8,400 bases of DNA from JALONO01 sp038209965 (GCA_038209965.1 JBBQXF010000158.1:1-8400), one strand, 5' to 3'; counted from the stretch's first letter, positions 1 through 6,626 are shown. A program made the numbers and translations. The notes: a model not told the origin generated them from the sequence alone.

Positions 1-516
1 GGCCTCACCGGCCGGGAAGCCGACTTCACCGATACTTGCCCCGCTTATGTGCACGATGAAGCCGAAAAGGAAAAACTGCTCACCAATCGCCACCGCCAGA
101 AGATGACCAATGCCGTGGCCAGCAAGGGGTTGAGGTTTGCCAATTATGTGATTGATATGGTCATGTACTTGGTTTTGTTATTTGCATTGGTATTGTTCTT
201 GGGCCTAATCGGCGGACTTGGATTGTTGGGAAGTTCACTTTGGTTGAATCTGATTGCTTTATTTATGAATTTCACCTATTACACAGCAATGGAAAGTGCA
301 ACGGGCCAAACCATCGGTAAAATGATCACTGGTACAATAGTAGTGGACGCAAACGGGGACCGCCCCAGCACTTCCACCATCATGTTGCGTAGCTTGTGCC
401 GGTTTATTCCATTTGAGGCGGTTTCTTTTTTGGGCGAGGGTACCGGCTGGCATGATCACTTGACCAAAACTATGGTGGTCAGGAAAAAATATTTCACTGA
501 AGACATTGAAATATAG
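1..516 (+). CDS. RDD family membrane protein, 5' end outside the window
   Basis: The frame is open from base 1, giving 171 codons before the TAG at 514-516, so the gene starts upstream of the window. A GTG at 49 could be taken as a start. However, the residues before it (GLTGREADFTDTCPAYVHDE) look like the usual N-terminal region of Bacteroidota RDD proteins, which often carry a short Cys-containing stretch ahead of the membrane part. The membrane domain begins with the RDD-type signature RFANYVID (Arg45 and Asp52 counted from base 1). Two hydrophobic segments follow (about 53-77 and 79-92), then GQTIGKMITGTIVV and a last weakly hydrophobic part with WHD near the end, which is typical of the family. 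RDD proteins are small inner-membrane proteins of mostly unknown role; some have been linked to ion transport or stress tolerance. No partner gene is visible. The family call is secure; the function is not. Confidence 0.85.
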   Translation, partial: GLTGREADFTDTCPAYVHDEAEKEKLLTNRHRQKMTNAVASKGLRFANYVIDMVMYLVLLFALVLFLGLIGGLGLLGSSLWLNLIALFMNFTYYTAMESATGQTIGKMITGTIVVDANGDRPSTSTIMLRSLCRFIPFEAVSFLGEGTGWHDHLTKTMVVRKKYFTEDIEI

Positions 517-920
517 TACAAAGTAAGCCGAAATGACCAGTAAAATCCAGTGAATGGTCGGTCAGTTCGTAGTAATATTGTTAAGTAAAAGTAAATTTTA
601 TTAACTTTATGGAAGTGTGTTCATTACCTGCTTATGTATTGGGTCGGCATTGGCTTTGAACTGACAAGCTGAGCGTTAATATTTTTCTGATAACTGATGA
701 ATGTTTGCGTTCAAAATAGTGTGGGAATTCCAAAGTTTTCAATTAAGCCATTAATGGATTTGGTGAAAATTTGGATCGGGACAGAGGTGAATTAAAAATT
801 TTGTTAAACCTAAAGTTTGGGCCTTTGCGAAAGGTACAGGTCGGAATTATTTAAAGTGTCACAGCAGCACCAACATTAAAACTGTAAAGTATTTCATTTG
901 GTTTTCGGTCGGAAGTAAGT
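517..920. other. AT-rich intergenic region without a recognisable gene
   Basis: This stretch separates the plus-strand RDD gene from the minus-strand gene that ends at 969, or at 921 if its amber codon is ignored. It is AT-rich with frequent stops in all frames. I found no convincing gene, tRNA or strong hairpin followed by a T-run. The two genes converge here, so terminators would be expected, but none stands out. Confidence 0.5.
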
Positions 921-971
921 TTACTTTTTCTTTCTCTTTAATCGATGACCCACTATTGTCCCAACACCCTA
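921..971 (-). pseudogene. Readthrough tail of the CarboxypepD_reg-like gene beyond an in-frame TAG
   Basis: Directly after the TAG (969-971) the same minus-strand frame encodes 15 residues, GVGTIVGHRLKRKKK, followed by TAA. The string continues the preceding SFNESS smoothly and looks like a C-terminal beta strand with a basic end. I read it as the severed end of the gene. A chance open stretch of this length in one frame is possible, so the evidence is the character of the sequence rather than its length. Confidence 0.5.
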
Positions 972-1817
972 GCTCGATTCATTGAACGAATTGAGCTTGT
1001 AAAACTTTACAAAACAAAGAAGTTGTCTGTATCCGCCCCGAATGGATGCTTGATATTCAAGTTTGTCATTGTAAAAGGAAACTTTTGCGATGACTATTGG
1101 GTAGAAAGGTTGGCCAAAAAAAGTCCCGAACCCGATTAAGGATCCCGCTAAATTCTCGCTGCCAATTGTTGCTATTTTATTGAAACTGAGATGACTGTGT
1201 CCAGCAATTAGTTTAATGTTACTTATATTCAAATCTGTCTCAAATGAATGCGCTTTGAAGTTCAATTCATTGTCAAAGGAAACGTGCCTATTGTGCCCCT
1301 TGAAGTCCATGTAAAAGTCGCAATTTGAGATGAAATGACTAAGCTCAATTTGTCGATTTTGGAATTCGTTGTTGTCAAGATTTGTTTGATAGCCGAATGA
1401 GCCCTTTACGACTCCATCAGAGAATGGGGGTGAAGTTATTTCAAGTTGTCCGCCCAGCGGAGTATTAATGAGTCCGCTGTTTGCGTGAATTAGTATATCC
1501 TGCGAATCAAAGAAATCTTTACGACAGTCCAATTTCATTTTTACGAATACTTGTCGTTGTCCTTTTAACGGATATTCCTTACTCACCATTCCAACAAATA
1601 AAAAGACTAAGATTGAATTTGGGCTGGTCGCTGTGATAGTAAAGGTTCCATCGGTATTGGTTATTGTGCTGTTTTGAGTCCCCTTTTCAACAACATTAGC
1701 GCCGGGCAATGGAAAATCATACCCTTCGCCAATCACTGTTCCAGTAATTGTGACCTGACACCAAACAGTCAGTGAAATCATCAAAAGGGCGAGTACTAAC
1801 GCCAGATGTTTTATCAT
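969..1817 (-). CDS. Secreted CarboxypepD_reg-like domain protein with beta-barrel-like C-terminus, probably cut short by an amber codon
   Basis: The ATG at 1815-1817 opens a 282-residue frame. Residues 1-20 form a signal peptide ending TVWC, with mature protein probably from Gln21. Residues about 22-96 (ITGTVIGEG, LPGANVV, TNTDGTFTI) match the carboxypeptidase-regulatory-like fold found at the front of many Bacteroidota outer-membrane proteins. Residues about 115-282 are polar/aromatic beta strands (GSFGYQTNL, IELSHFISNCDF, LIGFGTFFGQPFYP) that suggest a small outer-membrane barrel or a beta-rich exported domain. The frame stops at TAG (969-971). Past it the same frame reads GVGTIVGHRLKRKKK and ends at TAA (921-923). 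That tail looks like a natural last barrel strand plus basic end, so the TAG is probably a nonsense mutation. The gene is visibly more AT-rich than the large gene to its right. The exact function is unknown. An intact but shorter protein remains possible. Confidence 0.72.
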   Translation of the reverse strand: MIKHLALVLALLMISLTVWCQVTITGTVIGEGYDFPLPGANVVEKGTQNSTITNTDGTFTITATSPNSILVFLFVGMVSKEYPLKGQRQVFVKMKLDCRKDFFDSQDILIHANSGLINTPLGGQLEITSPPFSDGVVKGSFGYQTNLDNNEFQNRQIELSHFISNCDFYMDFKGHNRHVSFDNELNFKAHSFETDLNISNIKLIAGHSHLSFNKIATIGSENLAGSLIGFGTFFGQPFYPIVIAKVSFYNDKLEYQASIRGGYRQLLCFVKFYKLNSFNESS

Positions 1818-1850
1818 GGTAGCGTTTTAGCAGTAAATGTGACCAATAGT

Positions 1851-1871
1851 CAAACTCCCTGCTAGAGTTTG
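1851..1871. promoter_or_regulatory. 7-bp inverted repeat upstream of the CarboxypepD_reg-like gene
   Basis: CAAACTC and GAGTTTG form a perfect 7-bp inverted repeat around a 7-base spacer, 34 bases before the ATG of the minus-strand gene at 1817. The position suits an operator or a leader hairpin. No clear TAnnTTTG -7 element was found beside it, so a regulatory role is only a guess. Confidence 0.25.
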
Positions 1872-1950
1872 ATGAACATCGGCATTATACATTAGTCCTA
1901 ACTCCCCAAAACCAGCAATCATTTTCCAATAGCCCACTAAATGATCGCTT

Positions 1951-1964
1951 GATCAGCACTGATC
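1951..1964. repeat. Short palindrome GATCAG-CA-CTGATC
   Basis: GATCAG and CTGATC are perfect inverted copies around two bases. The site lies about 135 bases upstream of the minus-strand gene that starts at 1817, at the edge of the GC-rich patch. It could be a protein-binding site or chance. Confidence 0.2.
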
Positions 1965-1994
1965 CGTAGTTTGACCCTTCTGAGAGCTAGAATG

Positions 1995-2262
1995 TCAGCT
2001 CAACGGTACCGTGCCGTCGGGCCTAAAACTTTGATCGGCCATTAGCTCATTCCTGCCCCGAATGAGCCTGTTTTGCCCCGTCCCTAAGTAGTCAGTACCG
2101 CTGCCGCCACCATGATGACGTTGAACAGGGAGTACTGGCCGAGGGCAAGTAAGCCTGCGTACAGATCCGCCAGCCTCGCTTGACGGGGATTGTGGGTGGT
2201 TTTGTTGTGCTCCTACGGACTTGAATCGGCGATTTTCCGCCCTAAAAAGCAAAAAGCCGTAA
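1995..2262 (-). pseudogene. GC-rich patch with broken coding-like frames, possible gene debris
   Basis: This patch is clearly richer in GC than the AT-rich DNA on either side. On the minus strand one frame is open from a TTG at 2252 to a TGA at 1995, but its translation looks low-quality and does not resemble a family I know. In another minus-strand frame, between stops, there is a more protein-like stretch including RQARLADLYAGLLALG followed by a hydrophobic run FNVIMVAAAVL and then a stop. This could be a fragment of a membrane protein with frameshifts on both sides. I cannot name it. The composition shift is the main reason to suspect a relic rather than plain intergenic DNA. Confidence 0.25.
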
Positions 2263-2330
2263 TTCTACTTACGTGAATTAAGTAAACGCTCTTATTTCCC
2301 GGCGAGGGGCGATAGCTTACTTTTGTGGTA

Positions 2331-2338
2331 TAAGTTTG
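2331..2338 (+). promoter_or_regulatory. Candidate Bacteroidota -7 element (TAAGTTTG)
   Basis: TAAGTTTG is an exact match to the TAnnTTTG -7 consensus used by the Bacteroidota primary sigma factor. No TTTG -33 element is seen at the usual spacing, so the promoter is incomplete by consensus. It points rightward toward the hairpin and T-run that end at 2451, with no protein gene between. Confidence 0.35.
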
Positions 2339-2344
2339 ACAGTG

Positions 2345-2451
2345 CAACACCACCAGCGAGCTGGTTCAAGATATTCAAAGACAATTAATTAAGGGGTAAA
2401 TTTTAACAACGCTGAAACAGCCATCAAGTTATACTTGGTGGCTGTTTTTTT
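2345..2451 (+). ncRNA. Possible small RNA of about 105 nt between a -7 element and a terminator
   Basis: A transcript starting about 7 bases after TAAGTTTG (2331-2338) would run into the strong terminator at 2417-2451. Near its 5' end it contains a small hairpin, ACCAG-CGAG-CTGGT (2352-2365). The middle is A/T-rich and unstructured to the eye. No convincing ORF with a start codon is present; a frame open from 2263 to 2391 lacks ATG. It matches no RNA family I recognise. The case rests only on the pairing of a promoter-like site with a terminator. Confidence 0.3.
2417..2451 (+). terminator. Strong intrinsic terminator, plus orientation
   Basis: ACAGCCATCAAG and CTTGGTGGCTGT pair as a 12-bp stem with one G-U wobble around the loop TTATA, followed by seven T's (2445-2451). 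The T-run is on the plus strand, so plus-strand transcripts are the better substrate, yet no plus-strand protein gene precedes it. It also lies 12 bases beyond the stop of the minus-strand gene that ends at 2464. It could stop that transcript too, although the minus-strand side is followed only by TTTC. Confidence 0.75.
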
Positions 2452-2463
2452 ATGGAAGGGCCA

Positions 2464-4515
2464 CTATCGATCATCACTAAATACGGGGTACTGCTGGCGA
2501 AAGTCGACCGAATAGCTTTGGGGGCCAGCTTTTAACTTTAGCATTCCCTCGCCAACTTGGAGGATCCCACCTGCCATGAGTGGGCTGATCCGGGGGTAAC
2601 TGCGGTTTTTTCCATTGACATTTAAACTTGCGATCCGGCCAAAACCTTGACCAGTTGGCCAGTTGGGTTGACGGAACGGAGTTGGCTGAGCGTGGGTGGC
2701 AGTTGCCATCACCTGTGGCTGACCGGGCCCGTAGCCCCAATCGACCGTAGCCTCGGTAAATGTACCATTTGCCCGAAAATGTGCAATTATTTCATCGCCA
2801 CTGATACTTTGATAGCGGACTTTCCCCCGATGGGGCCAGATCCGGGCCTGTTGCCAAGCCTTTTTGGCAGATTGTATAAAAAATTGATAAGACTCTACCG
2901 ATGAAGCTGGCACCACGTCCACAATCCAGCCGCAAAGTTGGCCTCGGGCAGCCGAATCTGTCACCATCAACCCCGTTTTTTCCATTGGCCTGACCATGGC
3001 CGGGGAGCCACCCAGCGGCATCAAGGCGACATAAGTGCTGCCCAACTGGAGGCAATAGGGAGGGCCATCGGCCCACACCCCTTGAGGCAGAACCAAATCA
3101 GCCGAAAGGTGGAGGTAGCTGGCATTGTGCAAAAGGGGCTGGCTGCCCAAGTTGACCACCTGCGGTTTGTCATCATCGGGGAAGCGCATTGTAAAGCCTG
3201 CCAGCCAGTCATGCTGCCATTGCGCCACAACCACTTTGACTTTCTGGTGCACTTTGTCCACATTTTTGGGTAATTGAGTGAGTTGGATCAGCGTGCCCTT
3301 GTGCTGGGCTATTTGGGTGAAGGGATCGGTGGCCTGCCCACGCTGGGTATCATAGAATCGGCCGTTCCCGCTCATTTCCAAGGGCTTGGGCCATTCATTG
3401 GGCGGGGCGCCTGCCTGCGCCCGATCAACGACCAGTTTCCAATTCACCATCTGGTGGGTGCTCCCTGTCCAGCCGCCATATTGACTTTGGGCACTCCCGA
3501 GCGTGAATCCCGGGGTGGCGAAATAAGCAATATTGACAAAAGACTGGGCCTGCTGCAAGTAATCTGGCCGGGTTTCCCGATACTCCACTGGCGCCGTGCC
3601 CCGTTTGTCGGCCAAGGCAATCAGGGCATTGGGCGGACGGTAGCCGCTGGTGGCCGCGTGGATACATTGGATGTACTCGCGGCCAGCGGTAAAATCGGCT
3701 GGCTGGTCGCCCCCAAACCAGAGCCAAGCGAGAAAATGCGCCGAAGTGCCCCCAGTGCGCCCCGCTCCCTGCCCGCGCATTTCAGGCCCACCCAGAGTGC
3801 CAAAGCTATAGTGCAGGGCCAGATCGGTGGCGTAAAAGTCTAGCACTGCCCGGGCCACCCGGCGGAGGGTAGGCGATTCAGCAAAATCGTAGAGGTTCAA
3901 CCACCCGATCACGTTATAGGCCCCATAGATGCTTGAGTTCCATTCGCCTGGGCCAACTTCGTAGAGCCGTTTGGCCCAGGCCAGCGCCCAATTTTCCATC
4001 TGGGAGAGCCTCGCTGGGGCTTGGGGAAACAGATTGGGATCGGCCAAAGCATATTGCGCATACAAATAACCACTAGTGCGTGCCATGTTGAGATGGTTTT
4101 CGGTTCCTTCCGAAGTCCAGGCATTGTGCCCGTCGGTTCGCGCAAACACGCGGGCCAAATACGCATTGCGGTGGAGTTGCAGGGCGGAGGCATTGGGGTG
4201 GCGGGCCATGAGCCGCGCCATGCCCACCAATGTGAAGTGGAAGGGGCTGCGATCCTTGAAGAGTTCAATCCAAGCATTGGCCAACGAGTCAGTTTCCCCA
4301 TGTTGGGTCAGCCGGGCAATGGCCTTGGGCCAGTAGTATTTTTCGGGGTCACCGATATTGACCGAAGGGGGCTGGTAAAAAATGGCAGTATGGTAAATAA
4401 TTTGCTTGGATCGTCGTAAAAATCCAATTTCATTATTTTGTCCATACGCCAAACCCAAAGTTTGACCGGAGAGAATAATAAATAGGATTATTTCTTTTTT
4501 CTTAAAAATAAACAT
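2464..4515 (-). CDS. Large secreted protein, probable alpha/alpha-toroid plus beta-sandwich (polysaccharide-lyase-like), family unassigned
   Basis: The protein has 683 residues with ATG at 4513-4515. Residues 1-25 form a signal peptide (basic KKK, then a hydrophobic run, ending AYGQ), so it is exported. Residues about 60-380 are rich in amphipathic helices and carry TSEGTENHLNMARTSGYLYAQY (shown in two parts: TSEGTENHLN at 134-143 and MARTSGYLYA at 144-153), GEWNSSIYGAYNVIGWLNLY (190-209) and GGPEMRG (242-248). Repeated helices with conserved Asn-His, Glu-Trp-Asn and Tyr are what one expects of a toroid enzyme acting on polysaccharide. Residues about 390-683 are beta-rich, like the sandwich domain that follows the toroid in heparinase-, alginate- and hyaluronate-lyase-like proteins. 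I do not recognise a named family, so activity and substrate are inference. There is no SusC/SusD pair or other sugar gene nearby. The GC content is higher than in the gene to the left in map order (969-1817). Confidence 0.8.
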   Translation of the reverse strand: MFIFKKKEIILFIILSGQTLGLAYGQNNEIGFLRRSKQIIYHTAIFYQPPSVNIGDPEKYYWPKAIARLTQHGETDSLANAWIELFKDRSPFHFTLVGMARLMARHPNASALQLHRNAYLARVFARTDGHNAWTSEGTENHLNMARTSGYLYAQYALADPNLFPQAPARLSQMENWALAWAKRLYEVGPGEWNSSIYGAYNVIGWLNLYDFAESPTLRRVARAVLDFYATDLALHYSFGTLGGPEMRGQGAGRTGGTSAHFLAWLWFGGDQPADFTAGREYIQCIHAATSGYRPPNALIALADKRGTAPVEYRETRPDYLQQAQSFVNIAYFATPGFTLGSAQSQYGGWTGSTHQMVNWKLVVDRAQAGAPPNEWPKPLEMSGNGRFYDTQRGQATDPFTQIAQHKGTLIQLTQLPKNVDKVHQKVKVVVAQWQHDWLAGFTMRFPDDDKPQVVNLGSQPLLHNASYLHLSADLVLPQGVWADGPPYCLQLGSTYVALMPLGGSPAMVRPMEKTGLMVTDSAARGQLCGWIVDVVPASSVESYQFFIQSAKKAWQQARIWPHRGKVRYQSISGDEIIAHFRANGTFTEATVDWGYGPGQPQVMATATHAQPTPFRQPNWPTGQGFGRIASLNVNGKNRSYPRISPLMAGGILQVGEGMLKLKAGPQSYSVDFRQQYPVFSDDR

Positions 4516-4624
4516 AAAAAAGATGTAAGTTTTTTTGCAAAATAGAATTGGATTTCCTAGTATTCGACCAAATTAACCCTTAGGATCCAAAACCAAACCT
4601 TTTTCATTTCATAAGGGACTTCCC
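4516..4624. promoter_or_regulatory. Divergent promoter region between the toroid gene and the OmpA-like gene
   Basis: This 109-base AT-rich region lies between two gene starts facing away from each other. On the plus strand TTTG (4534-4537), 20 bases, then TAGTATTC (4558-4565) gives the right Bacteroidota spacing with an imperfect -7. On the minus strand CTATTTTG (complement of 4537-4544) resembles the -7 TAnnTTTG but is one base short. The two candidates overlap, so the genes may compete for or share control. An AAGGG (4613-4617) 7 bases before the ATG at 4625 may act as a weak ribosome binding site. Confidence 0.35.
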
Positions 4625-5539
4625 ATGAATTTTTGGACGATTTTTTTTAGCATCAGTTTGGCTTTTTGGACAGTAGCCGGCTCATATTGGTTTACGTGCG
4701 ACTCCCAACAGCTCTGCAATAGATGGGAAAATGAAGCCCAAGTGGCCAAGCCCAACGAGTCACCGTCCCCGCAGGCAGCACCGCTGATCATACGCTACCA
4801 GGGCAATGTCCTGATGTCGGCCGCCGAGGATTTGCAAACCAGTTTCTCGGCCAACAACTTATCCCTGCCCGAATCCTCCTTTTTCTTACTGGATTCACTG
4901 CGTCGCTTCTTGGCCAACAACCCCAACCAACAATTGCAAGTGGTGGGCTATTATGAACTGGGGGAAATCAACTCGACTACTTTTACCAACTTGGGATTGG
5001 CCCGGGCCAACACATTTTCTAACATCTTATTTCCCGGAGGGCTGACCGACCAGCGGGTTCAATTGCTGGGTGAGGAACGCCAGAACTTGGCTGGGGGCAA
5101 AACCAGCTTCTCGGGGGGCGTTGGCCTTACCATTACCGACTGGACTGAACCCGCCAAGACCACCTATGCCAAAGAGGAAATGAAAGTATTGCAAACCTCC
5201 CAAGTGGTGTATTTCAAGCCTGCCAGCAGTGACATGATCAAGACCGATGAGCAGCGGGCCTATTTCAAGCTGCTCAAAGAATATTTGGCCGCCTATCCCA
5301 ACAGTAGTATCACTTTGATCGGACACACTGATAACGAAGGCAATACCAAGCGCAACCAGCAATTGGGCTTGCGCCGGGCCGGGGCAGTGCGCCAGCAACT
5401 GATCGATGAACTGGGCTTTAAACCCAACCAAGTGAAGGTGATCAGCATGGGTGACACCAAGCCGCTGGCCGACAACGATACTGCTGAGGGGCGTAACCAA
5501 AACCGTAGAGTTGAAATTTCTTTCCAAAATAACATATAA
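4625..5539 (+). CDS. Membrane-anchored OmpA-family protein with two OmpA-like domains, the first degenerate
   Basis: The protein has 304 residues. Residues 3-24 form an uncleaved-looking membrane anchor or signal. Cys25 and Cys31 follow, but there is no lipobox. A Pro/Ser-rich linker spans about 41-53. Residues about 193-301 are a standard OmpA/MotB C-terminal domain: VVYFKPASSDMI, then LIGHTDNEGN with Asp236, and NQNRRVEISF with Arg294/295, the residues that grip diaminopimelate in peptidoglycan. Residues about 72-150 repeat the same pattern (FSANNLSLPESS, LDSLRRFLANNP, LQVVGYYELGE, NLGLARANTFSNIL) but have GYYELGE where GHTD is expected and no matching NRR, so this copy probably does not bind peptidoglycan the same way. 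There is no outer-membrane barrel. The gene lies 29 bases ahead of the coiled-coil gene, in probable operon. Its likely role is tethering a complex to the cell wall from the periplasm. Confidence 0.88.
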   Translation: MNFWTIFFSISLAFWTVAGSYWFTCDSQQLCNRWENEAQVAKPNESPSPQAAPLIIRYQGNVLMSAAEDLQTSFSANNLSLPESSFFLLDSLRRFLANNPNQQLQVVGYYELGEINSTTFTNLGLARANTFSNILFPGGLTDQRVQLLGEERQNLAGGKTSFSGGVGLTITDWTEPAKTTYAKEEMKVLQTSQVVYFKPASSDMIKTDEQRAYFKLLKEYLAAYPNSSITLIGHTDNEGNTKRNQQLGLRRAGAVRQQLIDELGFKPNQVKVISMGDTKPLADNDTAEGRNQNRRVEISFQNNI

Positions 5540-5568
5540 ATTTTTACACATATAATTAATTTACCTTT

Positions 5569-6564
5569 ATGTCATTTAATACCGCAGTTTTGGGGTCAAT
5601 TTTCTTCCTGTTGGGCGCGGCCGTCCTGGGTGGAGCCATTGTTTGGACGCTAATGAACCGTAGATGGAAAATTTTGTTCCTCAAGTTCACTGATCTGGAG
5701 AAGCGAGAAGCACAGCAACGCACTGATTACCAAAAGAAAGCGAAGGGATATGATCTTGAGATCGTTGCCCGCGATCGTAAGATGGAGGCGGTCAATACTG
5801 AGTATAGCGGCTACCGGATGACCGCCGAGCAGCGTTACAGTGAATTGTCCAATAACATTGAATCGACAAATTTGGCTTTCTCATCGGCTACGGCCATGGC
5901 CAATGAGCGGTACAAGGATTTATTGCGCGAGCTGGAAAACGAGCAGTTGGCCAGTACTGTTCTGGAGCGAGAAATGTTGGACCAAATCACGCAAGGAGCC
6001 GAAAACTACGCCGATCTCAGAACCAAGTTTGATCAGTTCAAGCTCATGGCGCACGCGCGCGAAGCGCAATTGACCATTGAGCTAAATCAGCGCAAAACAT
6101 CGCAGAAACAAAGCGAAGACATGGCCCAACTCCTGCGCGAACGCGACGAACAAATTTCACGCCTTAACTTGGCCATTGGCGAAATGCGGCTGGGGACTAC
6201 TCTCCACGGTGGCGCAGCCCTGCCCAGTGGAAGTCCCATGGAAATGAGCAAGCAGGAAGCAATTCTGAACCGGATGCGGGCCAAAGCTAAAGATTTTGAT
6301 TTTAGCAGCATGGGCATAGCCACTTATGCCGATCACGATGACTTGAAAATCGTGGTTGGGATCGGGCCATTTATTGAGGAGAAATTGTTTGCTCTTGGTA
6401 TTTATACTTTTGATCAGATCGCGCGCTTTAATGAACGGGACATCAAGCAGGTCACGGAGGCCATTGAGATCTTTCCCGGCCGCATTGAACGCGACCACTG
6501 GGTAGAGCAGGCACAAGATTTGGCTCAACAAAAACGCGATACCAAACCGGAAAGAGTGAACTGA
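5569..6564 (+). CDS. Membrane-anchored coiled-coil protein with C-terminal helix-hairpin-helix domain
   Basis: The protein has 331 residues. Residues 7-28 are a transmembrane helix followed by NRRWK. Positive charge after the helix suggests that the long C-terminal part is cytoplasmic. Residues about 40-205 are a charged, heptad-like helix rich in Glu, Lys, Arg, Gln and Ala, a long coiled coil. A Gly/Ser/Pro-rich break (209-224) precedes the end domain. Residues about 255-320 read DDLKIVVGIGPFIEEKLFALGIYTFDQIA (in parts: DDLKIVVGIGPFI, EEKLFALGIYTF, DQIA). This is the helix-hairpin-helix element with GIGP and LxxxGIxTF that resembles the DNA-binding or protein-binding H3TH-type domains often fused to coiled coils. 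The leader (5540-5568) is A/T-rich with no clear Shine-Dalgarno. Cotranscription with the OmpA-like gene is likely. DNA binding is inference; some domains of this kind bind only protein. Confidence 0.8.
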   Translation: MSFNTAVLGSIFFLLGAAVLGGAIVWTLMNRRWKILFLKFTDLEKREAQQRTDYQKKAKGYDLEIVARDRKMEAVNTEYSGYRMTAEQRYSELSNNIESTNLAFSSATAMANERYKDLLRELENEQLASTVLEREMLDQITQGAENYADLRTKFDQFKLMAHAREAQLTIELNQRKTSQKQSEDMAQLLRERDEQISRLNLAIGEMRLGTTLHGGAALPSGSPMEMSKQEAILNRMRAKAKDFDFSSMGIATYADHDDLKIVVGIGPFIEEKLFALGIYTFDQIARFNERDIKQVTEAIEIFPGRIERDHWVEQAQDLAQQKRDTKPERVN

Positions 6565-6586
6565 TTGCTGGCCAGCCCGGCGAAAA

Positions 6587-6626
6587 ACAAACGCACGAAG
6601 GGCAAGAAAGCCGTTCGTGCGTTTGT
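6587..6626 (+). terminator. Hairpin after the coiled-coil gene, probable terminator
   Basis: ACAAACGCACGAA (6587-6599) and TTCGTGCGTTTGT (6614-6626) pair perfectly over 13 bp. A further GGC/GCC pairing inside leaves a six-base loop. It begins 22 bases after the TGA at 6562-6564. The downstream tail CTTTGTCCC is only moderately T-rich; on the minus strand the tail is TTTTCG. It most likely ends the two-gene plus-strand operon and shields the SDR gene from readthrough. Confidence 0.65.

Noticed and set aside
945..1139. Plus-strand open frame of 64 codons
   Set aside because: It is antisense to the signal-peptide-bearing gene at 969-1817, and its translation resembles no family.
2351..2375. GGTTCAAG resembling a tRNA T-loop
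   Set aside because: There is no T-stem, anticodon arm or acceptor pairing around it.
3274..3843. Plus-strand open frame of 189 codons
   Set aside because: It is a mirror of the GC-rich minus-strand toroid gene, which has a signal peptide and consistent domain structure; the plus translation is Pro/Gly-rich noise.
4625..4700. OmpA-like protein as a lipoprotein
   Set aside because: Cys25 is preceded by WFT, which does not fit a lipobox.
5027..5551. Minus-strand open frame of 174 codons
   Set aside because: It is antisense to the clear OmpA-domain gene and has no recognisable domain.
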